A stretch of DNA of 64,000 nt from JAUWMI01 sp964454265. GTDB lineage: Bacteria > Sumerlaeota > Sumerlaeia > MWCT01 > JAUWMI01. The stretch covers positions 8,596 to 72,595 of the forward strand of contig CAYVXD010000003.1 of NCBI GenBank assembly GCA_964454265.1, given 5' to 3'. The position numbers were made by a program, and so were the translations under genes. Under the pieces are notes generated by a model that was given only the letters and a program-made list of their open reading frames with translations, was not told where the DNA came from and did no database searches. Below are positions 24,028 through 32,039 of the stretch, piece by piece (the stretch's first letter is position 1; each line of letters begins with the position of its first letter).

Positions 24028-26247
24028 CTATTCGCTTCCTGGCTTGTTAGGTTTGCTCTGTAACTCATCAAGCCGCTTTCTTATATGGGACTGGTTTTCC
24101 CTTATACTAAGAGACTTTGAATAATACTCAATTGCCTTTTGCGTCTTACCTTGACGCTCATAAATCATTGCTAATTCATTAAATGGCCGTGGGTCACGAT
24201 TTTTAACCAGTTGAGTCGCCTTGAGCAGATTTTTTTCCGCCGCTGGCCAGTCTTTTTCCGTTTGATTAACCGAAGCTAAGCAGATATATAAATAATAGTC
24301 GTTGGGAAAATATTTCAGGCCTCTGTTTAATGTCGCTTTAGCCTCTTTTAGTTTGTTATTCCGATGGTTTAAATCAGCCACCAGGCGATAAAGCGAGTGC
24401 TGTCGCGGCTTAACCTTAAATGAACGCTGAAAAGCCTGGTTGCCCAGCTCGTTGTCCCCCATTGCAAACGCCAGATGGCCGATGCGATTTAAAATTTCTA
24501 CATCGCCCCTAAACTTTCTGATAGCCATCTTACCGATGTCGAGAGCTTTATGTTTATCCCCTTGTTGGTAAAACCTATTGGCAAGTTCTATATAGAGATA
24601 AGCCATACGAGGGTTATATTCTATAGCTTTTTTAAATCGCTGGTTAATTTCGTGCTTGTCAGGCTGATAAGTTACGTCATTTCTTTTATAAATATGGACG
24701 AATGAGTTAAGATATTTATTGAGGGCCATTACTTCTAAATAATTCTGATGAAAATCCTGGGAGGTAGAAACTCTCCGCGACAAATCAGGATAGACATAAC
24801 CCGGAGATTTAGGGTCAGGGCGAGAATGATTTTTAAAGATTAAGATGTACTCGGGCCGCTTAGCCAAAATATACTCAGCCTGAGAATCTATATCTCTAAT
24901 ACCAGCCGCCCCAGATATTACCCGGTCTGTCAAGCCGTCTATGTCTACGGTATTAATAAAAAAATTAAGATAAGAAGGGTAGCCGATGTCACTGGTCACA
25001 ACGGTGGCGCCCTCCGGGACATGATTAAAAAGCCAGTCGGCCACGTTTTGTAACGGTGGAACAAATTTGCCGAAGAATTTAAAATAAAGTTGGCGCGGCT
25101 GATACCATTCTGAACGATGTTTTCCATACCGCTGTGGCGACCAGTCAAAAACATAAACCGATTCTTCGTTCAGAGAGAACCTGGCTATGTCCCAGCTCAT
25201 CAATAACAAAACAATACCCGCAATCCAATGAGCTGGCTGGGCCTTGATTTTCCAGCGTAGTGTTCTCAAGGCAAGGGGAAGATTAAGAAAAATGAAGGGC
25301 AAAGCAATTAGCATAAAGCGATAGTTAGGCATCCAATCTCCATTTACATGATATACATAATAACAACTAAGGAGCAGGCCAGAAACAGTTATGATGGAGT
25401 ATCTATTGAGGAAAAGCAGGACTGCAAGTAAAGGAATTAGCCACAAATTTAAGAAGCCCCAGCCTTGAGTAAAATAAAAATAAAATAGATGTGCCAGACC
25501 ACGGGAATGGCCTACATTTTGCCCCAACTTAGCATAGTAAGTATTAGGCAAGATGTCGTCGTAATAAATGAACCGCCAGATAAAGAACGGCAAGAATAAT
25601 ACTAGGAACTGACCAACCCAGGTTAGGATCCTTTCGATTTTTATTTCGCGGCGCCAGACCAGCCAGGCCGCAAACAATATCAGCGGCGGGATAACGAATA
25701 AAGGGCCTTCAGGCCGCGTCATAATAGCAAAGGCAGCAATAAAAGGGGAGAGCATAAATTTTTTTCGTTTTTGTTCTCTGATGGCCAGATAAAACGTCAG
25801 GACTACCAGAAAAATAAAGGCATTAGTTTCCAGTCCCATAACGGCCCAGTGCGCATAGTAAGGGTTAAGCGCCAGAAATAAGGCAGGAAAGAGATTAAAT
25901 AAGCTTTTTCGGCCCAATAAAAGCTGGCTGAAGAAATAAAGGAGCGCAATAGTGGCTAAACTAAAAAGAATGCCAAGCAACTTGGCCCAAAACATAAGGT
26001 CTGCACGGAACAGCTTCATCAGCAGGCCGAGCAGTATAGTCCAGAGAAAATTGCTGTAGCCCTCTACTCTTTCCCCCTCATTAAAGACCAGCCCTTTTCC
26101 CTCGGCAAAATTTCGAGCATACCGAAATGAAATGTAGGCGTCATCGATAACAGCGTGATAGAAACAAAGAGAATTAAAGACAAATATTATCAAGCAAGCG
26201 CTGAGCAGAAAATAATGCAGATAGGCTATTTTCCTGGTGCTGCGCAT
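24028..26247 (-). CDS. AftB-like membrane glycosyltransferase fused to C-terminal TPR repeats
   Basis: 739 residues. The N-terminal 400 residues hold about nine to eleven helices; the first outer loop reads DDAYISFRYARNFAEGKG followed by LVFNEGERVEGYSNFLWT. I recall that loop as the signature of a group including mycobacterial arabinofuranosyltransferase AftB and related GT-C enzymes. A soluble outer domain has VTSDIGYPSYLNFFINTVDI, where such proteins often bind acceptor glycans. The last 180 residues are tandem TPR units (AYLYIELANRFYQQGDKHKA, HSLYRLVADLNHRNNKLKEA, YYLYICLASVNQTEKDWPAA). AT-rich like its convergent neighbour. The GT-C plus TPR combination may let the enzyme join a larger polysaccharide machine; that is inference. 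Confidence 0.75.
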   Translation of the reverse strand: MRSTRKIAYLHYFLLSACLIIFVFNSLCFYHAVIDDAYISFRYARNFAEGKGLVFNEGERVEGYSNFLWTILLGLLMKLFRADLMFWAKLLGILFSLATIALLYFFSQLLLGRKSLFNLFPALFLALNPYYAHWAVMGLETNAFIFLVVLTFYLAIREQKRKKFMLSPFIAAFAIMTRPEGPLFVIPPLILFAAWLVWRREIKIERILTWVGQFLVLFLPFFIWRFIYYDDILPNTYYAKLGQNVGHSRGLAHLFYFYFTQGWGFLNLWLIPLLAVLLFLNRYSIITVSGLLLSCYYVYHVNGDWMPNYRFMLIALPFIFLNLPLALRTLRWKIKAQPAHWIAGIVLLLMSWDIARFSLNEESVYVFDWSPQRYGKHRSEWYQPRQLYFKFFGKFVPPLQNVADWLFNHVPEGATVVTSDIGYPSYLNFFINTVDIDGLTDRVISGAAGIRDIDSQAEYILAKRPEYILIFKNHSRPDPKSPGYVYPDLSRRVSTSQDFHQNYLEVMALNKYLNSFVHIYKRNDVTYQPDKHEINQRFKKAIEYNPRMAYLYIELANRFYQQGDKHKALDIGKMAIRKFRGDVEILNRIGHLAFAMGDNELGNQAFQRSFKVKPRQHSLYRLVADLNHRNNKLKEAKATLNRGLKYFPNDYYLYICLASVNQTEKDWPAAEKNLLKATQLVKNRDPRPFNELAMIYERQGKTQKAIEYYSKSLSIRENQSHIRKRLDELQSKPNKPGSE

Positions 26248-26322
26248 TTAGTCAGTTTTATGGCCAGGGTAGTTTGTCTTTAGGTTATGCTTACCTTACT
26301 TGAAAATTGCATTTAACGTTCC

Positions 26323-26390
26323 GAGCGCATCTGAAGTTTCCCGAAGGGGAATTTGGGCTAAGGTGCAAAGCACCAAATTCAGATACGCTC
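26323..26390. repeat. nested hairpin element
   Basis: The outer arms GAGCGCATCTGAA (26323-26335) and TTCAGATACGCTC (26378-26390) pair with one mismatch. Between them are two more small hairpins, TTCCCGAAGGGGAA (about 26338-26351) and GGTGCAAAGCACC (26362-26374), and the pair TTTGG/CCAAA. It starts two bases after the stop of the DUF2283 gene. It may act as a transcript end or be a small mobile palindrome. Confidence 0.5.
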
Positions 26391-26392
26391 TG

Positions 26393-26617
26393 TTATTCGC
26401 CGTGCCCATATCCTACCTTCCTTTTACTTGCATTGAGGATGGTAACTCCCACAACTTCTCCCTTCTCATATCTGATTACGATATCATCCTCCGTAAGCTC
26501 AGAATCATCAGCATGGCTTGGCTTTTTGAAGTTAATGTATAAAACATCGGCTTCTTTATCGTAGAATGTCCAAATCCTTAAATAAATAACTTCCAACAGA
26601 TCAGGCACAAAAGTCAA
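26393..26617 (-). CDS. DUF2283 domain protein
   Basis: 74 residues. WTFYDKEADVLYINFKKPSHADDSELTEDDIVIRYEKGEVVGVTILNAS is a full DUF2283 domain: YDxEADxLYIxF, then acidic, then I-x-R-Y-x-x-x-G-E-V-V-G-xTILxAS. DUF2283 proteins often accompany a small DUF4258-type or RelE-fold partner and are suspected antitoxins or regulators; biochemical function is not established. ATG 26617 leaves nine bases after the upstream gene's stop, so the two form one transcription unit. A later start is possible, because most family members begin close to the YDxE motif. Confidence 0.75.
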   Translation of the reverse strand: MTFVPDLLEVIYLRIWTFYDKEADVLYINFKKPSHADDSELTEDDIVIRYEKGEVVGVTILNASKRKVGYGHGE

Positions 26618-26626
26618 TATCCTTTT

Positions 26627-26854
26627 TTACCTCCATCGTTCCCATAGCTTTCGCCTCCTTTCAAGTTGTTTTCTCCGCCTCGTTAAGAAGGCGGTAATTA
26701 CAAACCCATCTTCTTTAGTTAATCCCCGATATACTACCACAATATATTCCCCTTTTTCTACTTCTCTCACGGGTATACATTCTCCAGCTTTACCTTCATA
26801 AATTGCCTCCGGTTCCTCCACCGCTTCGAGGACTTCAAAATAATAACCTACCAT
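26627..26854 (-). pseudogene. small nuclease-fold-like protein, probably truncated at its N-terminus
   Basis: From ATG 26854 there are 75 residues: PEAIYEGKAGECIPVREVEK, EYIVVVYRGLTKEDGFVITAFLTRR and a basic RR-rich end. The pattern matches small proteins of a RelE/DUF4258-like or Barnase-EndoU-like group often paired with DUF2283. The same frame is clearly protein-like upstream of the ATG (ERWFHITEEHSE) for another 15 or so codons before a stop at about 26907. There the family normally has W-xHI-xxxHPE and about ten more residues. So the 5' end seems cut off, close to the border of the AT-rich island. It may still be expressed from the internal ATG. Confidence 0.5.
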
Positions 26855-26963
26855 TTCCGAGTGCTCCTCTGTAATATGAAACCATCTCTCCTGTGTTAAT
26901 CTTCAAATTCGGGAACAGCAACCGAATTTCTGCTGGAGAAACTCGCAAATTAGGCTTGCTGCC

Positions 26964-27434
26964 CCCGAATTTCACCCTATTGTCTATCAATGGCGAAGCC
27001 ACGAACTGCTCCAACGCGAGGGAGGGCTTACCGGCCGGTACTATCGCGGTATGCAATGGAGCGGCACACCTTTCATGATTCGCAAGGACCGAGTAATCTT
27101 TTTTGAGTGGGATAAACAAGGCCCGCCTCTTCCCGGCTCTTTTAGCGTCGAGTGGAACGGCACCATCCAGATCGACAAGCCCGGGCTCTACACTTTTATC
27201 ACCGAGTCAGACGATGGCTCGAAACTATATATAGATAATCGGCTCGTTGTAGATAACGATGGGATTCACGCCCCTAAGTGGGAGATCGGGAGAATCCGTC
27301 TGGAACCAGGACGCCATAGCATCCGCCTGCGATACTACAACGCCAAGTTCGGTGCTGTCATGAAACTCTTCTGGAAGCCACCGGGCAAACATCAGGAAAT
27401 TGTTCCCGCTAAGGTGCTTCGTGACGCACAATGA
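26964..27434 (+). pseudogene. PA14-domain C-terminal fragment of a larger surface or membrane protein
   Basis: The frame is protein-like from about 26964 (PEFHPIVYQWRSHELLQREG), well upstream of the first ATG at 27051. It then shows a PA14 domain: GGLTGRYYRGMQWSG, GSFSVEWNGTIQIDKPGLYTF, ESDDGSKLYIDNRLVVDNDG, LEPGRHSIRLRYYN and LFWKPPG. PA14 domains bind carbohydrates in glycosidases and in some membrane glycosyltransferases. No start codon, signal peptide or ribosome site fits, so the 5' end is missing. Orientation and GC-rich composition match the broken glycosyltransferase at 21838, and the AT-rich island lies between them. From 27435 to 27683 I see no gene. Confidence 0.55.
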
Positions 27435-27683
27435 CGTTGGCTTTCCGTCCCGTGCGTTCTCTTTCACCATTCAGGGATTTGCGGCAAATTTTTGTCCTCA
27501 GCACGATCAAACACTTTGCAGTTTTGATTTAACCTTGACGTGCTCCCTCCCAAGTTGGTATAAAGCTTCTAACCCTAAAAAGCCGTCCCTTGCCATCCGC
27601 ACATAAGGCTCAGGCTTGTTCCAAACTATGGGATACGGTTTACGCTCTCACATCGTTTAAGAAAAGACAAAGAGGAGCTGAGT

Positions 27684-28427
27684 ATGAACAGGAAATGGTG
27701 TTGGTTGATTATTGCGCTGGTGGTGGCAATATCTGGATGTGCAGGGCTGAGGTACTCGACGATATACGAGGCCGTTAATCAAGGAGATATCGCTGCTGTT
27801 AGGAGTCATCTTGAGCATGGGGTTTCTGTGAACGCCACGGATAGCCAAGGCAGAACACCGCTGCACTGGGCCGCATATGCAGACCAAAAGCCCGTGGTGA
27901 CATTCCTGCTATCCGAGGGAGCTGACATCAACGCAAAGGACCAACACGATCAGACTCCCCTGGTTGTAGCGGCGGCCCGGGGCCATAAGCAGGTTGCGGA
28001 ACTATTACTGGCCAGAGGCGCAGATGTCAACGCTCGGAGTAGCAGATCCCGGACCCCGTTGCACTTCGCGGCAAACGGAGGTCACAAGGACACGGCCGAA
28101 CTACTGCTTGACAAGGGTGCAGATATCCACGCCAAGGCCGATGATGGCAGCACCTCGCTGCACAGGGCAGCAGTTAGGGGCCACAAAAACGTGGTTGAAC
28201 TGCTGCTGGCCAAGGGCGCAGATGCCAACGCCAAGGACAACCAAGGCGGGACTCCTCTGCACGAAGCAGCATATGCAGGCCACAAAGACATTGCGGAACT
28301 ACTGCTGGCCAAGGGAGCTGAGGTTAACGCCAGGGACAACCACGACAATACTCCGCTGATCTATGCGAGATCATACGGCCGCCTCGACGCGGTGGAACTG
28401 CTTGAAAGTCACGGCGGGACTGAGTAG
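27684..28427 (+). CDS. ankyrin-repeat lipoprotein
   Basis: 247 residues. A short signal peptide ends in a lipobox (VVAISGC, Cys about residue 19), so the protein is probably lipid-anchored. Then come six 33-residue ankyrin repeats (GRTPLHWAAYADQKPVVTFLL, then the recurring TPLHxAAxxGHKxxAELLLxKGADxNAKD). The last is degenerate (NTPLIYARSYGRLDAVELLE). The repeats are also similar as DNA, with a 99-base period between about 27930 and 28360, pointing to recent internal duplication. Ankyrin repeats form protein-binding surfaces; the partner is unknown. AGAGGAGCTGAGT precedes the ATG. It stands alone, with no operon partner in sight. Confidence 0.85.
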   Translation: MNRKWCWLIIALVVAISGCAGLRYSTIYEAVNQGDIAAVRSHLEHGVSVNATDSQGRTPLHWAAYADQKPVVTFLLSEGADINAKDQHDQTPLVVAAARGHKQVAELLLARGADVNARSSRSRTPLHFAANGGHKDTAELLLDKGADIHAKADDGSTSLHRAAVRGHKNVVELLLAKGADANAKDNQGGTPLHEAAYAGHKDIAELLLAKGAEVNARDNHDNTPLIYARSYGRLDAVELLESHGGTE

Positions 28428-28572
28428 CCAGCGCGCCAGAACGAAAGTAACCGCTGAAATTCTGGAGAATGACACGGCACAGAGCAAGGGTATACTCACG
28501 AGGGAGGTAATGCCAATCCCACACCGGAATTTTCAGTGGGGAAAATTGCTCAGTGGGCATTGGGATTCCATT

Positions 28573-28619
28573 GTAGGGGCGGTTCGCGACTTGTGCGCCT
28601 CAGGCGTAACCGCCCCTAC
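28573..28619. repeat. 47-bp palindromic repeat, GTAGGGGCGGTT...AACCGCCCCTAC
   Basis: Twelve-base inverted ends GTAGGGGCGGTT and AACCGCCCCTAC enclose a 23-base core that contains a second hairpin (GCGCC-TCA-GGCG). A near-identical copy is at 45879-45925; shorter 28-bp relatives are at 55285, 57334 and 58542. The rest of 28428-28780 shows no gene. Confidence 0.8.
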
Positions 28620-28780
28620 TTTTCTAAGAACCCTTTTTCTCCTCTATCGAGCACAAAGCATCGTCTAAAGCAGCCGTGATTTCAGAAAATGGTGTGCCCC
28701 TGGCATAAATCTATTGTCATCCGCACCATGATATGCTACCGAAATTTTACAACGATCCTGTTGTAAGGCCGGAGCTGAAA

Positions 28781-29731
28781 ATGCAAATCATCTTCATGGG
28801 TACCCCAACACCTGCCGTTCCAGTGCTGGAGAGGCTGTTGCGTTCAGAGCACACGGTTGTTGCCGTCGTAACGCAACCCGACAAACCAGCGGGCCGGGGC
28901 CGCAAGCTGACACCTTCGCCAGTGAAAGCGCTTGCACTTCAGCACCGGATTCCGGTTCTCCAACCCGCAAAACTCAAAGGAATGCATTTTGATGAGAAGC
29001 TGCGACCCTACGCGCCAGATGCAATCGTGGTTGTCTCATACGGAAAGATTCTGCCACCAGAAATCCTCGAGCTTCCCCGGTTCGGATGCATCAATGTGCA
29101 TTTTTCGCTCCTGCCGAAATACCGCGGCGCAGCGCCAGTCCAATGGGCCATCATCAATGGTGAACGGACAACCGGCGTCACTATTATGAAAATAGATGAG
29201 ACGCTGGATACCGGAGATGTTCTCAGCCAGGAGCAGGTGGACATTATCGAGGATGACGATTCAATTTCGTTAACCAACATGCTGAGCGTGATGGGTACGG
29301 AATTGCTCATTCAGGCACTCGATCAAGCAGAGCAGACCGACAAACTGGAGGGTCAACCCCAGGACCATAGCGCAGCCACCTATGCCCCAATGCTCAAAAA
29401 GGAAGACGGCCTGATTGACTGGAATCAGGCCACAGAAGAGATTCTTTGTCGCATTAGGGGCCTTGTGCCCTGGCCCTGTGCTTTCAGTCACCTGCGTGGT
29501 CATCAGGTGAAAATTCTGGGCACACAACCCTATGTGCAAGCCGCTCCGCCGTTACGGGCGGACGCAAAGCCCGGCCAGGTCACTTTGTTGCTTAAAAACA
29601 CTGGCCTTACTGTGCGCACCGCTGACGGAAATCTGCTGGTTACAAAGGTTCAGCCTGAGAATAAACGGGTTATGAGCGGTGCGGATTTTATCAATGGTGG
29701 CTACGTCAAGGAGGGTGACCAATTTTACTGA
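28781..29731 (+). CDS. fmt: methionyl-tRNA formyltransferase
   Basis: 316 residues from ATG 28781, preceded by GGAG at 28771-28774; an in-frame ATG at 28733 is less likely. The enzyme transfers a formyl group from 10-formyltetrahydrofolate to initiator Met-tRNA. Seen: the start MQIIFMGTPTPAVPVLERLL, the catalytic loop GCINVHFSLLPKYRGAAPVQ (Asn and His of N-x-H; SLLPxYRGAAP is the family signature), the catalytic Asp in ETLDTGDVL, and the C-terminal OB-like domain from about residue 205. def, usually beside fmt, is not in this window. Length is normal. Confidence 0.95.
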   Translation: MQIIFMGTPTPAVPVLERLLRSEHTVVAVVTQPDKPAGRGRKLTPSPVKALALQHRIPVLQPAKLKGMHFDEKLRPYAPDAIVVVSYGKILPPEILELPRFGCINVHFSLLPKYRGAAPVQWAIINGERTTGVTIMKIDETLDTGDVLSQEQVDIIEDDDSISLTNMLSVMGTELLIQALDQAEQTDKLEGQPQDHSAATYAPMLKKEDGLIDWNQATEEILCRIRGLVPWPCAFSHLRGHQVKILGTQPYVQAAPPLRADAKPGQVTLLLKNTGLTVRTADGNLLVTKVQPENKRVMSGADFINGGYVKEGDQFY

Positions 29732-30164
29732 CGGCCTGGCACGCGAGAATCCGATCAATCGGGCAGTATTATATCAGGCTACGGCGACAGATTTTCCTTG
29801 ACAATCATTCATTTCAAGTGTGTGCTAGCCTTGTTTGGTAAGAGTAGAAAGCAGAGTGAAAACTCTACACAAAAGCTCGCTCGAGAAGTCGCAAACTCGC
29901 TCACTATAAGAGATGAAGCAAGCTTTTATAGTGCTTGGAAAGGAGGTGGGATTCCGCAACAATGAATATTGACAATGCCGTGGTAAGCGCCAGAGAGTTT
30001 GCTGGAAAATGGCAGGCCACGGCAGCGCTATTAACGGCATGTACCTATTCGCGCATGGCAAACGCAAAACTCCGCTGCATCATTGTATAAGCCCCGGCAG
30101 TGAGGGTAGCATAGCCAGGCGCGAAGGCTAAGAAATCACAAACTATTCTAAGGAGGCGCACATT
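29732..30164. other. intergenic region upstream of the VCBS/FG-GAP gene
   Basis: No convincing gene. TTGACA at about 29799 could be a -35 box but lacks a good partner. A 42-codon frame at 29962-30090 has AAAGGAGGTGG upstream, but 15 bases before its ATG, which is too far. AAGGAGG before 30165 belongs to the next gene. Confidence 0.35.
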
Positions 30165-31673
30165 ATGGTAAGAAAGATATTTGTAATTCTGGCGATCCTT
30201 GCGATTGCCCCAATGTATGCCCAAGCGCAGGTGCTCACCGACGGCACGAGCGCATTCGGCATTTCTGTTCCTGTTCCGTCACTCTGCCAGGGAGGTGCGT
30301 GGGGTGATTACGACGGCGACGGCGACGAGGACTTTGCCCTCGCGATTGACGCTGTCGGAGTCAAGATTTTCAAGAACAATGGCGGCACGTTTTCCGAGGT
30401 GACAAATGCAATACCCACGAGCATTTGCGCCGATGCCAACACGGTGTGCTGGTTTGATTACGACAAGGATGACGACCTGGATCTGATTATCGCTGCTGTG
30501 TATGCCCAGGGTTTTATCTTTCGCAATGACGGGTCTGATAGCTTTTCCGATCAAACCTCAGCACTGGGTATCACCTTAGGTGCTAATACTGAATTGGATA
30601 ACAAATTTGCCATTTCAGTTGCCGACTATGATAACGATGGCTACCCCGACATTTTCGCTAGCGTGTTTTCTACTGACTTTGGGTACAACTTTCTCTTAAA
30701 AAATGTGTCGGGAACGGGTTTCACCGACGTCACACCTACTTCTCTTGAAACTCTGGTTTCTCCACGTTCATCCACCGCCTTTGATTTCAATGAAGATGGG
30801 CTCATGGACATATATTTGGCCACTGGAGGTAGTAACTTTCTCTTTCGCAATGACGGTAGCATGAGCTTTACCGACGTAACAGACGCTCCGATTCACATAG
30901 GTGGCTATACGGCTGGCATCTGTGTGGCTGACTTTGACCTCGACGGTGATCTGGATATGTGTGCCTCGAAGCATCTCTTCCGCAATGATAGCTCTGGCGG
31001 CACTTCCACCTGGGCAGATGTGACATTTTCTGCCCTAAGTGATATTACAGTAGAGGTTATCTCCCCGGTTCCTTTTGATTATAATAACGACGGCAAGGTA
31101 GACATTTATGTGGCCGAGCTCGGGGCTGACCTCCCAGCCCATCTCTTCCGTAATGATGGCAGTATGAGCTTTACTGAGACCACCTCTTCGGATGCGCCAC
31201 ATATGAGTTCAGCCCTTGGTAGCGGTCGCGGATCTGCGGTTGCCGACCTTGACGACGATGGCGATCTGGAGCTCTATCGCTCGAATGGGGAAGGCAGCAC
31301 TGGCCGCTTGTGGATCTACTTGAATGGCACCAACGATAACAATTGGCTCAAAGTTAAGGTGGTAGGTGTTTCAAGTCCAACAACAGGCATCGGGGCCAGG
31401 GTGAAGGTCTTTGAAGCTGGCACCAGCACATTGGTCGGCTACAGCCAGATCCTGGGCCAGAGCGGCTATGAGTCGCAAAACTCTCTGATCCAGCACTTTG
31501 GCGTTCCCAGCACTGGGACGTATGACGTCCAGGTGACCTTCCCATCCGGAACAGTGCAAAACCGAACCTCTGTCAGCACGGCGCAGACCCTTGAGGTCTG
31601 GGAAACAGGGGCAGCTCCAACTCCAACGCCTATACCGATGTTTGTCGCGCCCAGCTGGGAACTCTATTACTAA
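30165..31673 (+). CDS. secreted FG-GAP/VCBS beta-propeller protein with ASPIC/UnbV-like end and WxLYY tail
   Basis: 502 residues. A signal peptide (MVRKIFVILAILAIAPMYAQA) is followed by repeated calcium-binding FG-GAP/VCBS units: WGDYDGDGDEDFALA, WFDYDKDDDLDLIIA, VADYDNDGYPDIFAS, DFNEDGLMDIYLATG, VADFDLDGDLDMCAS, DYNNDGKVDIYVAE and VADLDDDGDLELY, i.e. about seven blades. An ASPIC/UnbV-like domain (GIGARVKVFEAG, FGVPSTGTYDVQVTFPSG) covers about residues 405-475. The end is a Pro/Thr linker (APTPTPIP) and MFVAPSWELYY. That tail recurs in the next gene and in the remnant at 4047. AAGGAGG lies before the ATG. It is probably exported or surface-attached; the ligand is unknown. A terminator follows. 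Confidence 0.85.
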   Translation: MVRKIFVILAILAIAPMYAQAQVLTDGTSAFGISVPVPSLCQGGAWGDYDGDGDEDFALAIDAVGVKIFKNNGGTFSEVTNAIPTSICADANTVCWFDYDKDDDLDLIIAAVYAQGFIFRNDGSDSFSDQTSALGITLGANTELDNKFAISVADYDNDGYPDIFASVFSTDFGYNFLLKNVSGTGFTDVTPTSLETLVSPRSSTAFDFNEDGLMDIYLATGGSNFLFRNDGSMSFTDVTDAPIHIGGYTAGICVADFDLDGDLDMCASKHLFRNDSSGGTSTWADVTFSALSDITVEVISPVPFDYNNDGKVDIYVAELGADLPAHLFRNDGSMSFTETTSSDAPHMSSALGSGRGSAVADLDDDGDLELYRSNGEGSTGRLWIYLNGTNDNNWLKVKVVGVSSPTTGIGARVKVFEAGTSTLVGYSQILGQSGYESQNSLIQHFGVPSTGTYDVQVTFPSGTVQNRTSVSTAQTLEVWETGAAPTPTPIPMFVAPSWELYY

Positions 31674-31768
31674 CAAGGAGTCGCTCTTCACGCAGGCATT
31701 TTATTTAATCCTGCCGTGGGTATTAAGAGCAAAATGCAGTAGCAATTGTTCGAGAACATATTTCTATG

Positions 31769-31801
31769 AAGGCCCGGAAAGATGCTTTTCCGGGCCTTTT
31801 T
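31769..31801 (+). terminator. rho-independent terminator
   Basis: GGCCCGGAAA pairs with TTTCCGGGCC around a short loop, with A's before and a run of T after (31796-31801). It lies about 95 bases after the stop of the FG-GAP gene, in a gene-free stretch (31674-32039). Confidence 0.85.
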
Positions 31802-31956
31802 GTAATTCAAAGGCTAGGGCGGAGGAAGATGCGTAACTCTACATACACCAGTAGCTGAGGCCTATATCTTAAGAAGGAACCGATAGTAATGGAGGTGTCG
31901 TCAAAGAGTGATGCTCATTTTCCTCACCTCCGCATACAACAATCTGAATAATTTTG

Positions 31957-31985
31957 TTGACTAGCAGTATTAATTACAGTAAGAA
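31957..31985 (+). promoter_or_regulatory. possible promoter of the NHL-like gene
   Basis: TTGACT (31957-31962) and TAAGAA (31980-31985) are 17 bases apart, about 55 bases before the next start codon. The -10 box is a poor match to consensus, so this is a weak call. Its position between a terminator and a gene with a good ribosome site is reasonable. Confidence 0.3.
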
Positions 31986-32039
31986 GATATTCCAAGCTCG
32001 GAAGAGCTAAAATCCAATGAATTGAAAGGGGGGAAGAGA

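Noticed and set aside
26835..27119. 94-codon minus-strand frame opposite the PA14 fragment
   Set aside because: The plus strand has a clear PA14 domain and the lower part overlaps the nuclease-like frame; it is a shadow.
27930..28360. Regular DNA repeats that could suggest a CRISPR array
   Set aside because: The 99-base period is the ankyrin repeat in frame; there are no unique spacers between identical short repeats. No CRISPR array was seen anywhere in the window.
29962..30090. 42-codon frame near an AAAGGAGG sequence
   Set aside because: The Shine-Dalgarno-like sequence is 15 bases from the ATG, too far, and the peptide has no recognisable feature.
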